A stretch of DNA of 51,074 nucleotides from positions 1-51,074 of the forward strand of contig QEVP01000015.1 of NCBI GenBank assembly GCA_003576765.1, read 5' to 3'. This document shows, piece by piece, positions 29,780 to 38,663 of this stretch. A model generated the notes under the pieces. That model was not told the origin of the DNA and ran no database searches. It saw only the letters and a program-made list of their open reading frames with translations. Each line of letters starts with the position of its first letter. The first letter of the stretch is position 1. The DNA comes from Pseudomonadota bacterium (GTDB lineage Bacteria > Pseudomonadota > Alphaproteobacteria > Rhizobiales > Xanthobacteraceae). Position numbers and translations under genes: made by a program.

Positions 29780-30844
29780 CTAGAATTTAAGCTCGTCCGC
29801 GCCACGGTTGACAAAATAGCGTGCCACGATGGCGTCATCGACGTCGTCAAGCCGCGCCGGCCGCCATTGCGGATTGCGGTCCTTGTCGATCACCGCGGCG
29901 CGTACCCCCTCGCGGAATTCGTGGCTGACGATCACCTCGAGCGAGGCAAGATATTCACGCGTAAGACACTCCTCCAGCGAGGACGCGCCGCGCGCCAGCC
30001 GCAACAGCTTGAGCGCGACCTTGAGGCTGGTCGGCGATTTGCGCGCCAAGGTTTTCAAAGCGCCTTGCGCGAACGCCGAGCCGTCGGCTTCGAGCGCTGC
30101 GACGATCTCCTCCATGGTATCGAAGGCAAACAGCCGGTCGATCCGTGCCCGTTCGGCGGCGACCGGTCCTGGCGTGGACGCCAGAGCAACCTCAGCGATT
30201 GTCTCGCGCACATGAGCGGCGGTAGCGCGCGAGGTCAGGCCGGTCAGCGCCGCGCGCAGTGCCGGCCACCGCTCCGACAAGATTGCGGCATCGGCGAAAT
30301 GCCCGGCGATAGCGTCAGCGCCGTTCATCGCGGCTCCGGTCAGCCCGAAATAGGTGCCGAGTTCGCCGGGTGCGCGCGACAACAGCCAGGTGCCGCCGAC
30401 ATCGGGAAAGAAGCCGATGCCGGTTTCCGGCATCGCAAGCTGCGTGCGGTCGGTGACGATGCGATGGCTGCCGTGCGACGACACGCCGACGCCGCCGCCC
30501 ATCACCAGCCCGTCCATATAGGCGACGTATGGTTTTGGAAACCGCGCGATGCGGGCGTTGAGCAGGTATTCCTCACGCCAGAACGTCTTGCCGTAGTCGC
30601 CGCCATTCAATGCGCAGTCGTAGAGCGCGACGATATCGCCGCCGGCGCACAACCCGCGCTCGCCGGCGCCCTCCACCAGCACCAAGGCGACCTCGGGATC
30701 GGCCTCGAACCTGTCGAGCGCACCATTGATGGTGCGCACCATGTCGAGGGTGATGGCGTTGATCGCCTTGGGCCGGTTGAGGCGCAGAACGCCGACGGCG
30801 CCTTCGCGGGCGACGATCACCTCCGGCTCGGCCGTCCCATTCAT
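29780..30844 (-). CDS. 3-hydroxyisobutyryl-CoA hydrolase
   Basis: 354 residues, crotonase superfamily. [43 protein letters not shown] and the hydrolase-specific [16 protein letters not shown] separate it from enoyl-CoA hydratases. The extended C-terminus ([35 protein letters not shown]) matches human HIBCH. It releases 3-hydroxyisobutyrate for MmsB. The ATG overlaps the acyl-CoA dehydrogenase stop by four bases. Confidence 0.95.
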   Translation of the reverse strand: MNGTAEPEVIVAREGAVGVLRLNRPKAINAITLDMVRTINGALDRFEADPEVALVLVEGAGERGLCAGGDIVALYDCALNGGDYGKTFWREEYLLNARIARFPKPYVAYMDGLVMGGGVGVSSHGSHRIVTDRTQLAMPETGIGFFPDVGGTWLLSRAPGELGTYFGLTGAAMNGADAIAGHFADAAILSERWPALRAALTGLTSRATAAHVRETIAEVALASTPGPVAAERARIDRLFAFDTMEEIVAALEADGSAFAQGALKTLARKSPTSLKVALKLLRLARGASSLEECLTREYLASLEVIVSHEFREGVRAAVIDKDRNPQWRPARLDDVDDAIVARYFVNRGADELKF

Positions 30845-31986
30845 CGCGTACCCTCGATCAGCCTGCGCGCCACAATCAGGCGCATGATCTCGTTGGTGCC
30901 TTCGAGGATCTGGTGGACGCGCAGGTCGCGCACGATCTTCTCGATGCCGTACTCGGCAAGATAACCGTAGCCGCCGTGCAGTTGCAGGGCCTGGTTGGCG
31001 ACCGCAAAACCGATATCGGTGCCGAACCGCTTGGCCATGGCGCACAGCGCCGTCGCGTCCGGGTCCTTGCGGTCGAGCGCGGCGGCGGCACGCCACAGGA
31101 AAGTGCGTGCCGCCTCCAGTTCGATGGCCATGTCGGCCAGGCGGAATTGCAGCGCTTGAAACTCATCGAGCCGCTTGCCGAACGCCTTGCGCTCGCGCAT
31201 GTAGATGAGCGCCTTGTCGAGTGCGGCCTGCGCGCCACCGACCGAGCAGGCGGTGATGTTGAGGCGACCGCCGTCGAGCCCCGCCATCGCGATCTTGAAG
31301 CCAATGCCTTCGTCGCCGATGCGATTGGCGACCGGCACGCGGGCGTTTTCGAAAATCACCGCACGGGTCGGCTGCGCGTTCCAGCCCATCTTGCGCTCGT
31401 TGGCGCCGAACGACAGGCCGGGCGTGTCACCTTCCACCACCAGGGTCGAGATGCCGCGCGGGCCGTCTTCGCCGGTGCGCACCATGACGACGTAAAGGTC
31501 GCCCGCGCCGGCGCCGGAAATGAACTGCTTCTGGCCGTTGAGCACATAGTGGTCGCCATCGCGCACCGCGCGGGTGCGCAAAGCGGCGGCATCCGACCCC
31601 GATCCCGGCTCGGTCAGGCAGTAGCTCGCGACCTTTTGCATCGAGCAAAGCTGCGGCAGCCATTTGCGGCGCTGCTCGTCGCTGCCGTAGGCATCGATCA
31701 TCCACGCCGACATGTTATGAATGGAAATGAAAGCCGAGACGGTGGGGCAGCCCATCGCCAAGGCCTCGAAGATCAGCGCGGCGTCGAAGCGCGTCAGCGC
31801 CGAACCGCCGACATCGTCGCGGATATAGATGCCGCCCATGCCGAGCGCCGCCGCCTCGCGCATCACATCGACGGGAAAGTGTTTCTGTTCGTCCCATTGA
31901 GCCGCATGCGGCGCAATTCGTTCGGCGGCAAAATCGCGCGCCATGTCGCGCACCGCGATCTGGTCGTCGGTCAGGGCAAACTGCAT
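30841..31986 (-). CDS. Acyl-CoA dehydrogenase, probably isobutyryl-CoA dehydrogenase
   Basis: 381 residues, FAD-dependent acyl-CoA dehydrogenase. [18 protein letters not shown] start, [20 protein letters not shown] loop, and the C-terminal [20 protein letters not shown] then LEGTNEIMR with the catalytic Glu region, as in ACAD8-type enzymes. Placement between mmsA and the 3-hydroxyisobutyryl-CoA hydrolase points to isobutyryl-CoA. The start at 31986 gives the family length; an upstream in-frame ATG at 32058 would add 24 atypical residues. No crotonase for the next step is adjacent; a general enoyl-CoA hydratase must supply it. Confidence 0.93.
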   Translation of the reverse strand: MQFALTDDQIAVRDMARDFAAERIAPHAAQWDEQKHFPVDVMREAAALGMGGIYIRDDVGGSALTRFDAALIFEALAMGCPTVSAFISIHNMSAWMIDAYGSDEQRRKWLPQLCSMQKVASYCLTEPGSGSDAAALRTRAVRDGDHYVLNGQKQFISGAGAGDLYVVMVRTGEDGPRGISTLVVEGDTPGLSFGANERKMGWNAQPTRAVIFENARVPVANRIGDEGIGFKIAMAGLDGGRLNITACSVGGAQAALDKALIYMRERKAFGKRLDEFQALQFRLADMAIELEAARTFLWRAAAALDRKDPDATALCAMAKRFGTDIGFAVANQALQLHGGYGYLAEYGIEKIVRDLRVHQILEGTNEIMRLIVARRLIEGTR

Positions 31987-32093
31987 CGCACTCGCCTCGC
32001 TGTCACAGGGCAACTGCAGCGCCGGGCGTTTCGCCCAAGCTACTGCCACGTCCGTCATTGTCAGAAAGGATGGAGGCTCGGGTCAAGTCCGAT

Positions 32094-32121
32094 AAAAGGC
32101 ACCTCCCGTGGGAGGCGCCCT
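32094..32121 (-). terminator. Rho-independent terminator-like hairpin after mmsA
   Basis: Stem 32098-32107 pairs with 32110-32119. Read on the minus strand it is a 10-bp GC-rich stem with one G-U wobble, followed by TTTTAT. On the plus strand the same position is an A-C mismatch, though a TTTTT tract follows there too. It sits between the mmsA stop and the acyl-CoA dehydrogenase, so at least partial termination of mmsA transcripts is likely. Confidence 0.7.
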
Positions 32122-32150
32122 TTTTGCGTTGTCGAAGCAGGTCGGCCGGC

Positions 32151-33647
32151 TTACTTCATCGTCGGCATGGCGAACTCGGCGCCTTCCTTGACGCCGGACG
32201 GCCAGCGGGAGGTCACCGTCTTGGTCTTGGTGTAGAAGCGAACCGAGTCCGGGCCGTACTGGTTGAGGTCGCCGAAGCCGGAGCGCTTCCAGCCGCCGAA
32301 GGTGTAATAGGCCACCGGCACCGGGATCGGCACGTTGATGCCGACCATGCCGACATTGACCTTGGCGGCGAACTCGCGCGCGGCATCGCCGTCGCGGGTG
32401 AAGATGGCGACACCGTTGCCGTATTCGTGGTCGGAAGGCAGCCGCACCGCTTCATCGAAATCGTGGGCGCGCACCACCGACAGCACGGGGCCGAAGATTT
32501 CTTCCTTGTAGATGCGCATGTCCTTGGTGACGTTGTCGAACAGGCAGCCGCCCATATAGAAGCCGTTCTCGTAACCCTGCATCTTGAAGCCGCGGCCATC
32601 GACCACCAGCTTGGCGCCTTCCTGCACGCCGACATCGACGTAGTTGCGCACGCGCTCCAGCGCCGCCTTGGTGACAAGCGGACCGAAGTCGGCGCTCGGG
32701 TCTGTCGAGGGGCCGATCTTCAAGCTCTCGACGCGCGGAATGAGCTTTTCGACCAACTTGTCGGCGGTCGCCTTGCCGACCGGCACCGCGACCGACACCG
32801 CCATGCAGCGCTCGCCGGCGGCACCGTAGCCGGCGCCGACCAGCGCATCGACCGCCTGGTCCATGTCGGCATCGGGCATGATGATCATGTGGTTCTTGGC
32901 GCCGCCGAAACACTGGCAGCGCTTGCCGGTGGAGGCGGCGCGCTCATAGATGTAGTGCGCGATCGACGACGAGCCGACGAAGGCCACGGCCGAGATGTCG
33001 CGATCGTCGAGGATGGCGTCCACCGACTCCTTGTCGCCGTTGACGACGTTGAGAATGCCCGGCGGCAGGCCGGCTTCGAGCATCAGTTCGGCAAGCCGCA
33101 TCGGCACGCCGGGATCGCGCTCGGACGGTTTTAGGATGAAGGCGTTACCGCAGGCGATCGCCGGGGCGAATTTCCACATCGGGATCATCGCCGGGAAGTT
33201 GAACGGGGTGATGCCGGCGACGACGCCAAGCGGCTGACGCATCGAATAGAGGTCGATGCCGGGGCCCGCGCCCTCGGTGAACTCGCCCTTCATCAGGTGC
33301 GGAATGCCGAGCGCGAACTCGACGACCTCGACGCCGCGCAGGATGTCGCCCTTGGCGTCGGGAATGGTCTTGCCGTGCTCGCGGGCCAACAACTCGGCCA
33401 TCGCGTCGTTGTCGCGCGCCACCAGCTCGAGGAATTTCATCAGCACGCGCACGCGGCGCTGCGGGTTGGTCGCCGCCCAGGCCGGCTGCGCGGCCATGGC
33501 GTTCTCCACCGCCGCCCGCAGTTCGGCCTTGCTGGCGAGCGCCACCTTGGCCTGCACCTCGCCGGTCATCGGCAGGTAAACATCGGCAAATCGCCCAGAT
33601 TTGCCCTCGACATGCTTGCCGCCGATAAAATGTCCGATGGTCCGCAT
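32151..33647 (-). CDS. mmsA: Methylmalonate-semialdehyde dehydrogenase (CoA-acylating)
   Basis: 498 residues, aldehyde dehydrogenase superfamily. MRTIGHFIGGKHVEG start, NAD region TPFNFPAMIPMWKFAPAIACGN, MmsA-specific CFGGAKNHMIIMPDAD, catalytic Cys in GAAGERCMAVSVAV, and the C-terminal GWKRSGFGDLNQYG. It oxidises methylmalonate semialdehyde to propionyl-CoA, the last committed step of valine (and myo-inositol) breakdown. GGGAGG precedes the ATG at 33647. A LysR regulator is divergent, 87 bases away. Confidence 0.97.
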   Translation of the reverse strand: MRTIGHFIGGKHVEGKSGRFADVYLPMTGEVQAKVALASKAELRAAVENAMAAQPAWAATNPQRRVRVLMKFLELVARDNDAMAELLAREHGKTIPDAKGDILRGVEVVEFALGIPHLMKGEFTEGAGPGIDLYSMRQPLGVVAGITPFNFPAMIPMWKFAPAIACGNAFILKPSERDPGVPMRLAELMLEAGLPPGILNVVNGDKESVDAILDDRDISAVAFVGSSSIAHYIYERAASTGKRCQCFGGAKNHMIIMPDADMDQAVDALVGAGYGAAGERCMAVSVAVPVGKATADKLVEKLIPRVESLKIGPSTDPSADFGPLVTKAALERVRNYVDVGVQEGAKLVVDGRGFKMQGYENGFYMGGCLFDNVTKDMRIYKEEIFGPVLSVVRAHDFDEAVRLPSDHEYGNGVAIFTRDGDAAREFAAKVNVGMVGINVPIPVPVAYYTFGGWKRSGFGDLNQYGPDSVRFYTKTKTVTSRWPSGVKEGAEFAMPTMK

Positions 33648-33717
33648 CACATCCTCCCAGATTTGGCTGGCTTCTCTCTGTTCTTGCATTTCACCATAAT
33701 CAACCCCATAAAAGCGC

Positions 33718-33730
33718 GCAACAATTGTGC
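33718..33730. promoter_or_regulatory. Possible LysR operator between mmsA and the regulator
   Basis: The 87-base divergent gap contains GCAACAATTGTGC, an almost symmetric element around ACAATTGT (33721-33728), seven bases upstream of the regulator start. LysR regulators often bind such sites next to their own gene. Weak evidence: short and single. Confidence 0.35.
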
Positions 33731-33734
33731 AAAA

Positions 33735-34649
33735 ATGCCGAAACGGTATCTCAATATCGACTGGAACGACTTCCGCTACGTGCTGGCCATCGCCCGGCGC
33801 GGCACGGTGTCGAGCGCCGCCAAGTATCTCGGGGTCGATCATGCCACGGTGGTGCGGCGCATCTCCCGGCTTGAGCGAGACCTTTCCGCAAAACTGTTCG
33901 ACCGCCGCAAGACCGGCTACGTCCTGACCGAGGCGGGCCGCCGCATCGCCGAGAGCGCGGAATCGATCGAATCCACGGTAATCGCCGACCAGAGCGTGGT
34001 CGGCGACTCCCGCGCGCACCTATCCGGCGCGGTGCGGATCGGCGCGCCGGACGGGTTTGGCAGCACGTTCCTGGCGCCACGGCTGGTGCATTTCGCCGAC
34101 CAGCATCCCGACCTCGAAATCCAGCTCGTCGCCACCGCGCATGTGTTCAGCCTATCGCAGCGCGAGGCCGATATCGCCATCGGGCTGACGCTGCCCAAGG
34201 AGGGACGCATCGTCGGCCGCAAGCTGATCGACTATCGCCTGCAACTTTATGCGTCGCCCACTTACCTCGCCCGGCACAAGCCGATCCGGCGGCGCGAGGA
34301 TCTGCTGACGCACCGCTTCGTCGGCTATATCGACGACCTGTTGTACACGCCGGAACTGGCCTACCTGCCGCAAATCTCCTCGAAAATCCGTGCAAGCTTT
34401 TGCAGCGCCAACATCATAGCGCAATTCAACGCCACCGTCGCCGGCTATGGCCTCGCGGTGCTGCCCTGCTTCATGGCCGAGGGCCGTCGCGATCTGGTTC
34501 CGGTCCTGCCGAACAACGCCTCGATCATGCGCAGCTTCTGGCTGTTGATGCACGCCGACAGCAAGGACCTCGCCCGCATCCGCGCCGTGGCCGATTACAT
34601 CTACACCGTCACCGAACAGCATCGCGCGCTGTTCGACCCGAGGGCGTAA
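33735..34649 (+). CDS. LysR family regulator divergent from mmsA
   Basis: 304 residues. N-terminal winged helix-turn-helix (FRYVLAIARRGTVSSAAKYLGVDHATVVRRISRLERDLSAKLFDR) and a periplasmic-binding-like effector domain from about residue 90 (GAVRIGAPDGFGSTFLAPRL). Its divergent placement suggests that it controls the valine-degradation genes in response to a pathway intermediate. A poly-A stretch directly before the ATG at 33735 lacks a strong Shine-Dalgarno, so translation may be modest. Confidence 0.92.
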   Translation: MPKRYLNIDWNDFRYVLAIARRGTVSSAAKYLGVDHATVVRRISRLERDLSAKLFDRRKTGYVLTEAGRRIAESAESIESTVIADQSVVGDSRAHLSGAVRIGAPDGFGSTFLAPRLVHFADQHPDLEIQLVATAHVFSLSQREADIAIGLTLPKEGRIVGRKLIDYRLQLYASPTYLARHKPIRRREDLLTHRFVGYIDDLLYTPELAYLPQISSKIRASFCSANIIAQFNATVAGYGLAVLPCFMAEGRRDLVPVLPNNASIMRSFWLLMHADSKDLARIRAVADYIYTVTEQHRALFDPRA

Positions 34650-34679
34650 GCCCGCTGACGGATCGATCCGGTCCTCGTA

Positions 34680-34798
34680 TCCCAGACGCGATGCGGCATA
34701 ACATGCTGCATCGCCGATCCGGGATCGTCACAACGAGCGACGTCTGAAACGGTCCCGGATCTGCGGCGCAGCGCTTCACGCGGCGCCGCGTCCGGGAC
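34680..34798. repeat. Double-hairpin intergenic repeat, family 1, copy A
   Basis: Two tandem hairpins: the first bounded by TCCCAGA (34680-34686) and TCCGGGA (34718-34724), the second by GTCCCGG (34752-34758) and CCGGGAC (34792-34798). It fills the gap between the convergent LysR and TetR genes. Copies B and C are at 41128-41286 and 50476-50592. Confidence 0.88.
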
Positions 34799-34836
34799 AC
34801 GGCTGCTCCGTAGAGTTCCGCCAGTCTTTCCACCTT

Positions 34837-35508
34837 CTAGGACTTCGCCTTGCGGCGCGGCTTTTTCGCCGCGGGCGTGCTGGCGAGGCGCTTCTTGGCG
34901 ACAGGCTTCCCGGCAGCGGTTTTGGGCGCGGCCGTTGTGTCCGCCAGCGCGCGGGCACGGACAATCGAGAGGATTTCGTTGGAGAACGCCCCGCCGCCGG
35001 CGGCGCGCGCCAGCACCAGCGCGCCGGTCATCAAGGCCAGCGTGGCGATGGCCTCGTTGCGCGCGGCTTCCGCGGTCGCGCCGTCGGCCTCCGCGGCCAG
35101 CACCGCGACCATCTCCTCCAGCTTGGCGGCGAACATCCGCCGCGCACCGGCGCCCTCGCGGGCAATCTCCGCGCCGAGCGCGGCAATGGCGCAGCCGTAG
35201 CCCGGATCGTCGCGGTGCGTCGGCGTCAGATAGGCGTCGACGATGTCGGCGAGCCCCGCCTGCCCCGGATGTGCCTGGGTGATCTTGCGCCAATGAGCGA
35301 TCGAGCGATCCATGGCATGTGCCACCGCCTCGATCAGCAGCGCGTCGCGCGAGGCGAAATGCGCATAGAAACCGCCATGCGTCAGGCCGGCTTCCTTCAT
35401 CAACTCGGCGACGCCGACGCCGTGGACGCCGCGCTCGCGCAACAGCACCGACGCCTTGCGCACGATGCGCGCATGGGTCTCCGCCTTGTGCTCCCTCGAA
35501 TAGCGCAT
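34837..35508 (-). CDS. TetR family regulator with lysine-rich tail
   Basis: 223 residues. TetR helix-turn-helix at 10-56 (ARIVRKASVLLRERGVHGVGVAELMKEAGLTHGGFYAHFASRDALLIEAVAHA) and a ligand domain with DDPGYGCAIAALGAEIAREG, as in the AcrR/TetR_C group close to LexA-like repressors of efflux genes. The last 33 residues (191-223) form a K/R/A/P tail with 11 basic and no acidic residues, resembling histone H1 or AlgP tails. It is divergent from an MFS transporter with two candidate operators between the genes. Confidence 0.92.
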   Translation of the reverse strand: MRYSREHKAETHARIVRKASVLLRERGVHGVGVAELMKEAGLTHGGFYAHFASRDALLIEAVAHAMDRSIAHWRKITQAHPGQAGLADIVDAYLTPTHRDDPGYGCAIAALGAEIAREGAGARRMFAAKLEEMVAVLAAEADGATAEAARNEAIATLALMTGALVLARAAGGGAFSNEILSIVRARALADTTAAPKTAAGKPVAKKRLASTPAAKKPRRKAKS

Positions 35509-35523
35509 AGCGGCCCGGGCTAA

Positions 35524-35539
35524 ATGATTGACATCATAT
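35524..35539 (+). promoter_or_regulatory. Candidate TetR operator 1
   Basis: ATGATTGACATCATAT: pattern ATGA-N5-ATCATAT, with the inner part ATGAT-TGAC-ATCAT being a short inverted repeat. It starts 16 bases from the TetR start codon. The same pattern occurs inverted at 35716-35731. Confidence 0.6.
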
Positions 35540-35715
35540 AATGTTCAATACACCCTTCGCCGCGCATCCCGCAACGTCGAAACCCGGCCCGCGCCATCCT
35601 CAAGCCGCCGGGGACATGCGGCCCGACCGACCACGATGGCCTTGGGCGCGTCCCATGCAGGGCCGCCATGCGGGCCGGCGCGTCCCAGGGCAATTGCTCC
35701 GGCGCGGCATGTTTG

Positions 35716-35731
35716 ATATGATGACTGTCAT
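35716..35731 (-). promoter_or_regulatory. Candidate TetR operator 2
   Basis: On the minus strand ATGACAGTCATCATAT, sharing ATGA-N5-ATCATAT with operator 1. On the plus strand it contains the perfect palindrome ATGAC-T-GTCAT. It lies 62 bases ahead of the MFS start, suiting repression of that gene. Confidence 0.6.
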
Positions 35732-35792
35732 TCAATATTCGGCCGTGCGCTTTCTTACGCGCGCGGCCTTTTTCGCCCCGGCAAGGTGCCCG

Positions 35793-37088
35793 ATGGTTTC
35801 CGACTGGCTCTCCGCAGCATTCGCCCGCCGACAGGTTCACTACGGCTGGGTGATGGTCGCCGTCACCTTCCTCACCTCGCTGGTCAGCGCCGGCGCGGTC
35901 GGCGCACCGGGCGTGTTCATCCGTCCGCTGGAACAGGAGTTCGGCTGGTCCACTGCCGACATCTCGGCAGCGCTGGCGATCCGCCTCCTGCTGTTCGGGC
36001 TGATGGCGCCGTTCGCCGCCGCACTGCTCAACCGCTATGGCCTGCGCAACGTCACCGCGGCGGCGCTGGCGCTGGTCGCGATCGGCCTCGTCGCCTCGCT
36101 CGGCATGACCGACCTGTGGCAACTGGTGGTGCTGTGGGGCTTCGTCGTCGGCTTCGGCACCGGGATGACCGCGCTGGTGCTCGGCGCCACGGTGGCGGCG
36201 CGCTGGTTCACCACGCACCGTGGCCTCGTCGTCGGAATCCTGACCGCAAGCATGGCCACCGGGCAGCTCGCCTTCCTGCCGCTGCTTGCCTGGCTGACCG
36301 ATCTCTACGGCTGGCGCCTGGCGCTGTCGGTGGTTTGCGTCGGGCTGGTCGTCGCCACCGTCGCGGTGCTGCTCTTGATGCGCGACCGGCCGTCCGATCT
36401 CGGCTTGCGCGCATTCGGCGAGCGCGCGGACGCGCCGGAGCCGGCCGCGCCGCAGGCCACCGGCTCTATCTTCGCCGCGAGCTTCAGCGCGTTGCGCGAG
36501 GCGTCGCGCGAGCCGCTGTTCTGGGTGCTGTTCTTCACCTTCTTCATCTGCGGCGCCAGCACCAACGGGCTGATCCACACCCACTTCATTCCGCTCTGCT
36601 CCGATTACGGCATGGCGGCGACGGCGGCGGCGACGCTGCTCGCGGTGATGGGGCTGTTCGACTTCGCCGGCACCATCGGCTCAGGCTGGCTGTCCGACCG
36701 CTACGACAACCGCAAGCTCCTGTTCTGGTACTATGGCCTGCGCGGACTGTCGCTGATCGCGCTGCCGTTCACCGACTTCTCGCTCTACGGGCTGTCGCTG
36801 TTCGCGATCTTCTACGGGCTCGACTGGGTCGCTACCGTGCCGCCGACCGTCAAGTTGACGGTGGCGCGCTTCGGTCCCGAAAAGGCCAACCTGGTGTTCG
36901 GCTGGATTTTTGCCGGCCACCAGCTCGGCGCCGCGACCATTGCCTTCGCCGCCGGCGCCTCGCGTACCTATCTCGCAAGCTACCTGCCGGCGTTCTTCGT
37001 TGCCGGCGCACTGTGCCTGATCGCAGCCCTTGTCGTGGTCTCGCTCGGCCGCGACAAGCCGGCGCGCGAAGCCATCGAAACTGCGTGA
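35793..37088 (+). CDS. MFS transporter, OFA/monocarboxylate-like
   Basis: 431 residues, 12-helix type. The start segment HYGWVMVAVTFLTSLVSAGAVGAPGVFIRPLEQEFGWSTADIS and GTGMTALVLGATVAARWFTTHRG are typical of the oxalate/formate-monocarboxylate (OFA/MCT) branch, so an organic acid is the likely cargo. The ATG at 35793 gives the family N-terminus; the longer in-frame reading from 35541 would cover the candidate operators. Probably repressed by the divergent TetR. It converges with the ligase gene, with 13 bases between. Confidence 0.9.
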   Translation: MVSDWLSAAFARRQVHYGWVMVAVTFLTSLVSAGAVGAPGVFIRPLEQEFGWSTADISAALAIRLLLFGLMAPFAAALLNRYGLRNVTAAALALVAIGLVASLGMTDLWQLVVLWGFVVGFGTGMTALVLGATVAARWFTTHRGLVVGILTASMATGQLAFLPLLAWLTDLYGWRLALSVVCVGLVVATVAVLLLMRDRPSDLGLRAFGERADAPEPAAPQATGSIFAASFSALREASREPLFWVLFFTFFICGASTNGLIHTHFIPLCSDYGMAATAAATLLAVMGLFDFAGTIGSGWLSDRYDNRKLLFWYYGLRGLSLIALPFTDFSLYGLSLFAIFYGLDWVATVPPTVKLTVARFGPEKANLVFGWIFAGHQLGAATIAFAAGASRTYLASYLPAFFVAGALCLIAALVVVSLGRDKPAREAIETA

Positions 37089-37101
37089 CCCCTACGAACG
37101 A

Positions 37102-38640
37102 TCAGCCCTTGCCACCCAGCCGTTCGCGCAGCGCCGTCTTCAGCACCTTGCCATAATTGTTCTTGGGCAGCGCATCGAGAAACACGTAGCGCTTGGGCCG
37201 CTTGAAGCGCGCAATCGTCGCAAGGCAATGCGCATCGAGCGCGGCGTCGGTGACGGTTACGCCGTCGCGCAGCACGACACAGGCAACGACATTCTCGCCC
37301 CACTCGGGATCGGCCACGCCGATCACCGAGACCTCGTGCACGGCCTCATGCGTCAGCAACGCCTCCTCCACCTCGCGCGGATAGATGTTGGTGCCGCCGG
37401 AGATGATGACGTCCTTGGAGCGGTCCGACAGCGTGAGAAAACCGTCGGCATCGAGCCGCCCGACGTCGCCGGTGCGCAGCCAGCCGCCGCGCAGCGTTTC
37501 GGCGCTGGCTTGCGGGTTGTTCCAGTAGCCGAGCATCACCGGCGGACCCTTGGCCTCGATCTCGCCGGTCTCGCCGGCCGGCAGCACCTCGCCGTTCGCG
37601 CCCGTGATGCGCACCTCGATCATGCTCTGCGCCACGCCGACCGAGGACAGCCGCTCCAGATAGCGCGGATGTTCGGTGTCGGCATGAAAGGCACGCGGCA
37701 GCGAGGTAATCGTCATTGGCGACTCGCCCTGCCCGTAGATCTGCACGAAGCGCTGCCCCATGGTGGCGATGGCGTCGCGGATGTCGGCGAGATACATCGG
37801 CCCGCCGCCGTAGACGATGGTCTTGATGCCGTCGCCATCCTCGCCGCGCGCCTTGGCGGCATCGACCAGCCGCCGCACCATGGTGGGGGCGGCGAACATC
37901 GAGACGTTACGCAGGCGCTTTGCGAGATCGAGCACCTCGTCCGGTTCAAAACCGCCGGACGACGGCACCACATGGCGCGCCGCCATGCGCACATGGATGA
38001 AGTTGTACAGCCCCGCGCCGTGCGACAGAGGGGCGGCGTAAAGCGCGGCATCCTCACGCGCCACGCTATCGACATCGGTCGGATAGCACAGCGACATGGC
38101 GATGAGATTGCCGTGGCTCAGCATCACGCCCTTGGGGCGCCCGGTGGTGCCGGAGGTGTAGAACAGCCACGCCAGATCGTCGTCCTCGCGCGGCGCCGGC
38201 CGCGCGGCACCCTCACCGCTTGCCGCGATGCGGCCGAAGGCATCGTCATCGATGGCGAGAAGCGGCAGCGGACTTTGCAAGTCCGCGCTCGCGTCATTGA
38301 GCGGCGCGGCGGTGTCGGCGGAGACAAAGGCGAGTTTTGCACCACCGTTTGCGCAGATCCACGCCGCCTCGCGGCCGTGCAGCTTGGCGTTGATCGGAAT
38401 GACGACGGCGCCGATCCACCACACGCCGTAAAGGCATTCGAGATATTGCGTGGCGTTGTGCGCGAACAGCGCCACGCGGTCGCCGGGCGCAACACCATGC
38501 TTTGTCGCAAGATGGTGGCCGACAGCAGCGGCGCGGCGGGCGAACGCGGCGTAATCCGCCACGATCTCCGTGCCGCTGAGCAGCGCCGGCGCATCGGGAT
38601 TGAGCCGCGCGCTGGCAGCAAGCCACTCGGCGATATTCAT
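37102..38640 (-). CDS. Acyl-CoA ligase (class I, AMP-forming)
   Basis: 512 residues. ANL motifs: FYTSGTTGRPKGVMLSHGN, QIYGQGESPMT, GWLRTGDVGRLDADGFLTLSDRSKDVIISGGTNIYPREVE and C-terminal LPKNNYGKVLKTALRE. The GQGESPMT motif and length are as in long-chain or aromatic acid CoA ligases. It follows the thiolase gene by 23 bases, so ligase and thiolase act in one pathway, activating an acid and then cleaving or condensing a ketoacyl-CoA. The substrate is not evident; the neighbouring organic-acid carrier is a hint only. Confidence 0.93.
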   Translation of the reverse strand: MNIAEWLAASARLNPDAPALLSGTEIVADYAAFARRAAAVGHHLATKHGVAPGDRVALFAHNATQYLECLYGVWWIGAVVIPINAKLHGREAAWICANGGAKLAFVSADTAAPLNDASADLQSPLPLLAIDDDAFGRIAASGEGAARPAPREDDDLAWLFYTSGTTGRPKGVMLSHGNLIAMSLCYPTDVDSVAREDAALYAAPLSHGAGLYNFIHVRMAARHVVPSSGGFEPDEVLDLAKRLRNVSMFAAPTMVRRLVDAAKARGEDGDGIKTIVYGGGPMYLADIRDAIATMGQRFVQIYGQGESPMTITSLPRAFHADTEHPRYLERLSSVGVAQSMIEVRITGANGEVLPAGETGEIEAKGPPVMLGYWNNPQASAETLRGGWLRTGDVGRLDADGFLTLSDRSKDVIISGGTNIYPREVEEALLTHEAVHEVSVIGVADPEWGENVVACVVLRDGVTVTDAALDAHCLATIARFKRPKRYVFLDALPKNNYGKVLKTALRERLGGKG

Positions 38641-38663
38641 GGCGCCCCCCGAGCCGGCAACCT

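Noticed and set aside
35541..35792. N-terminal extension of the MFS carrier
   Set aside because: The longer reading would run through both spacer and a candidate operator and is Arg/Pro-rich, unlike the family N-terminus.
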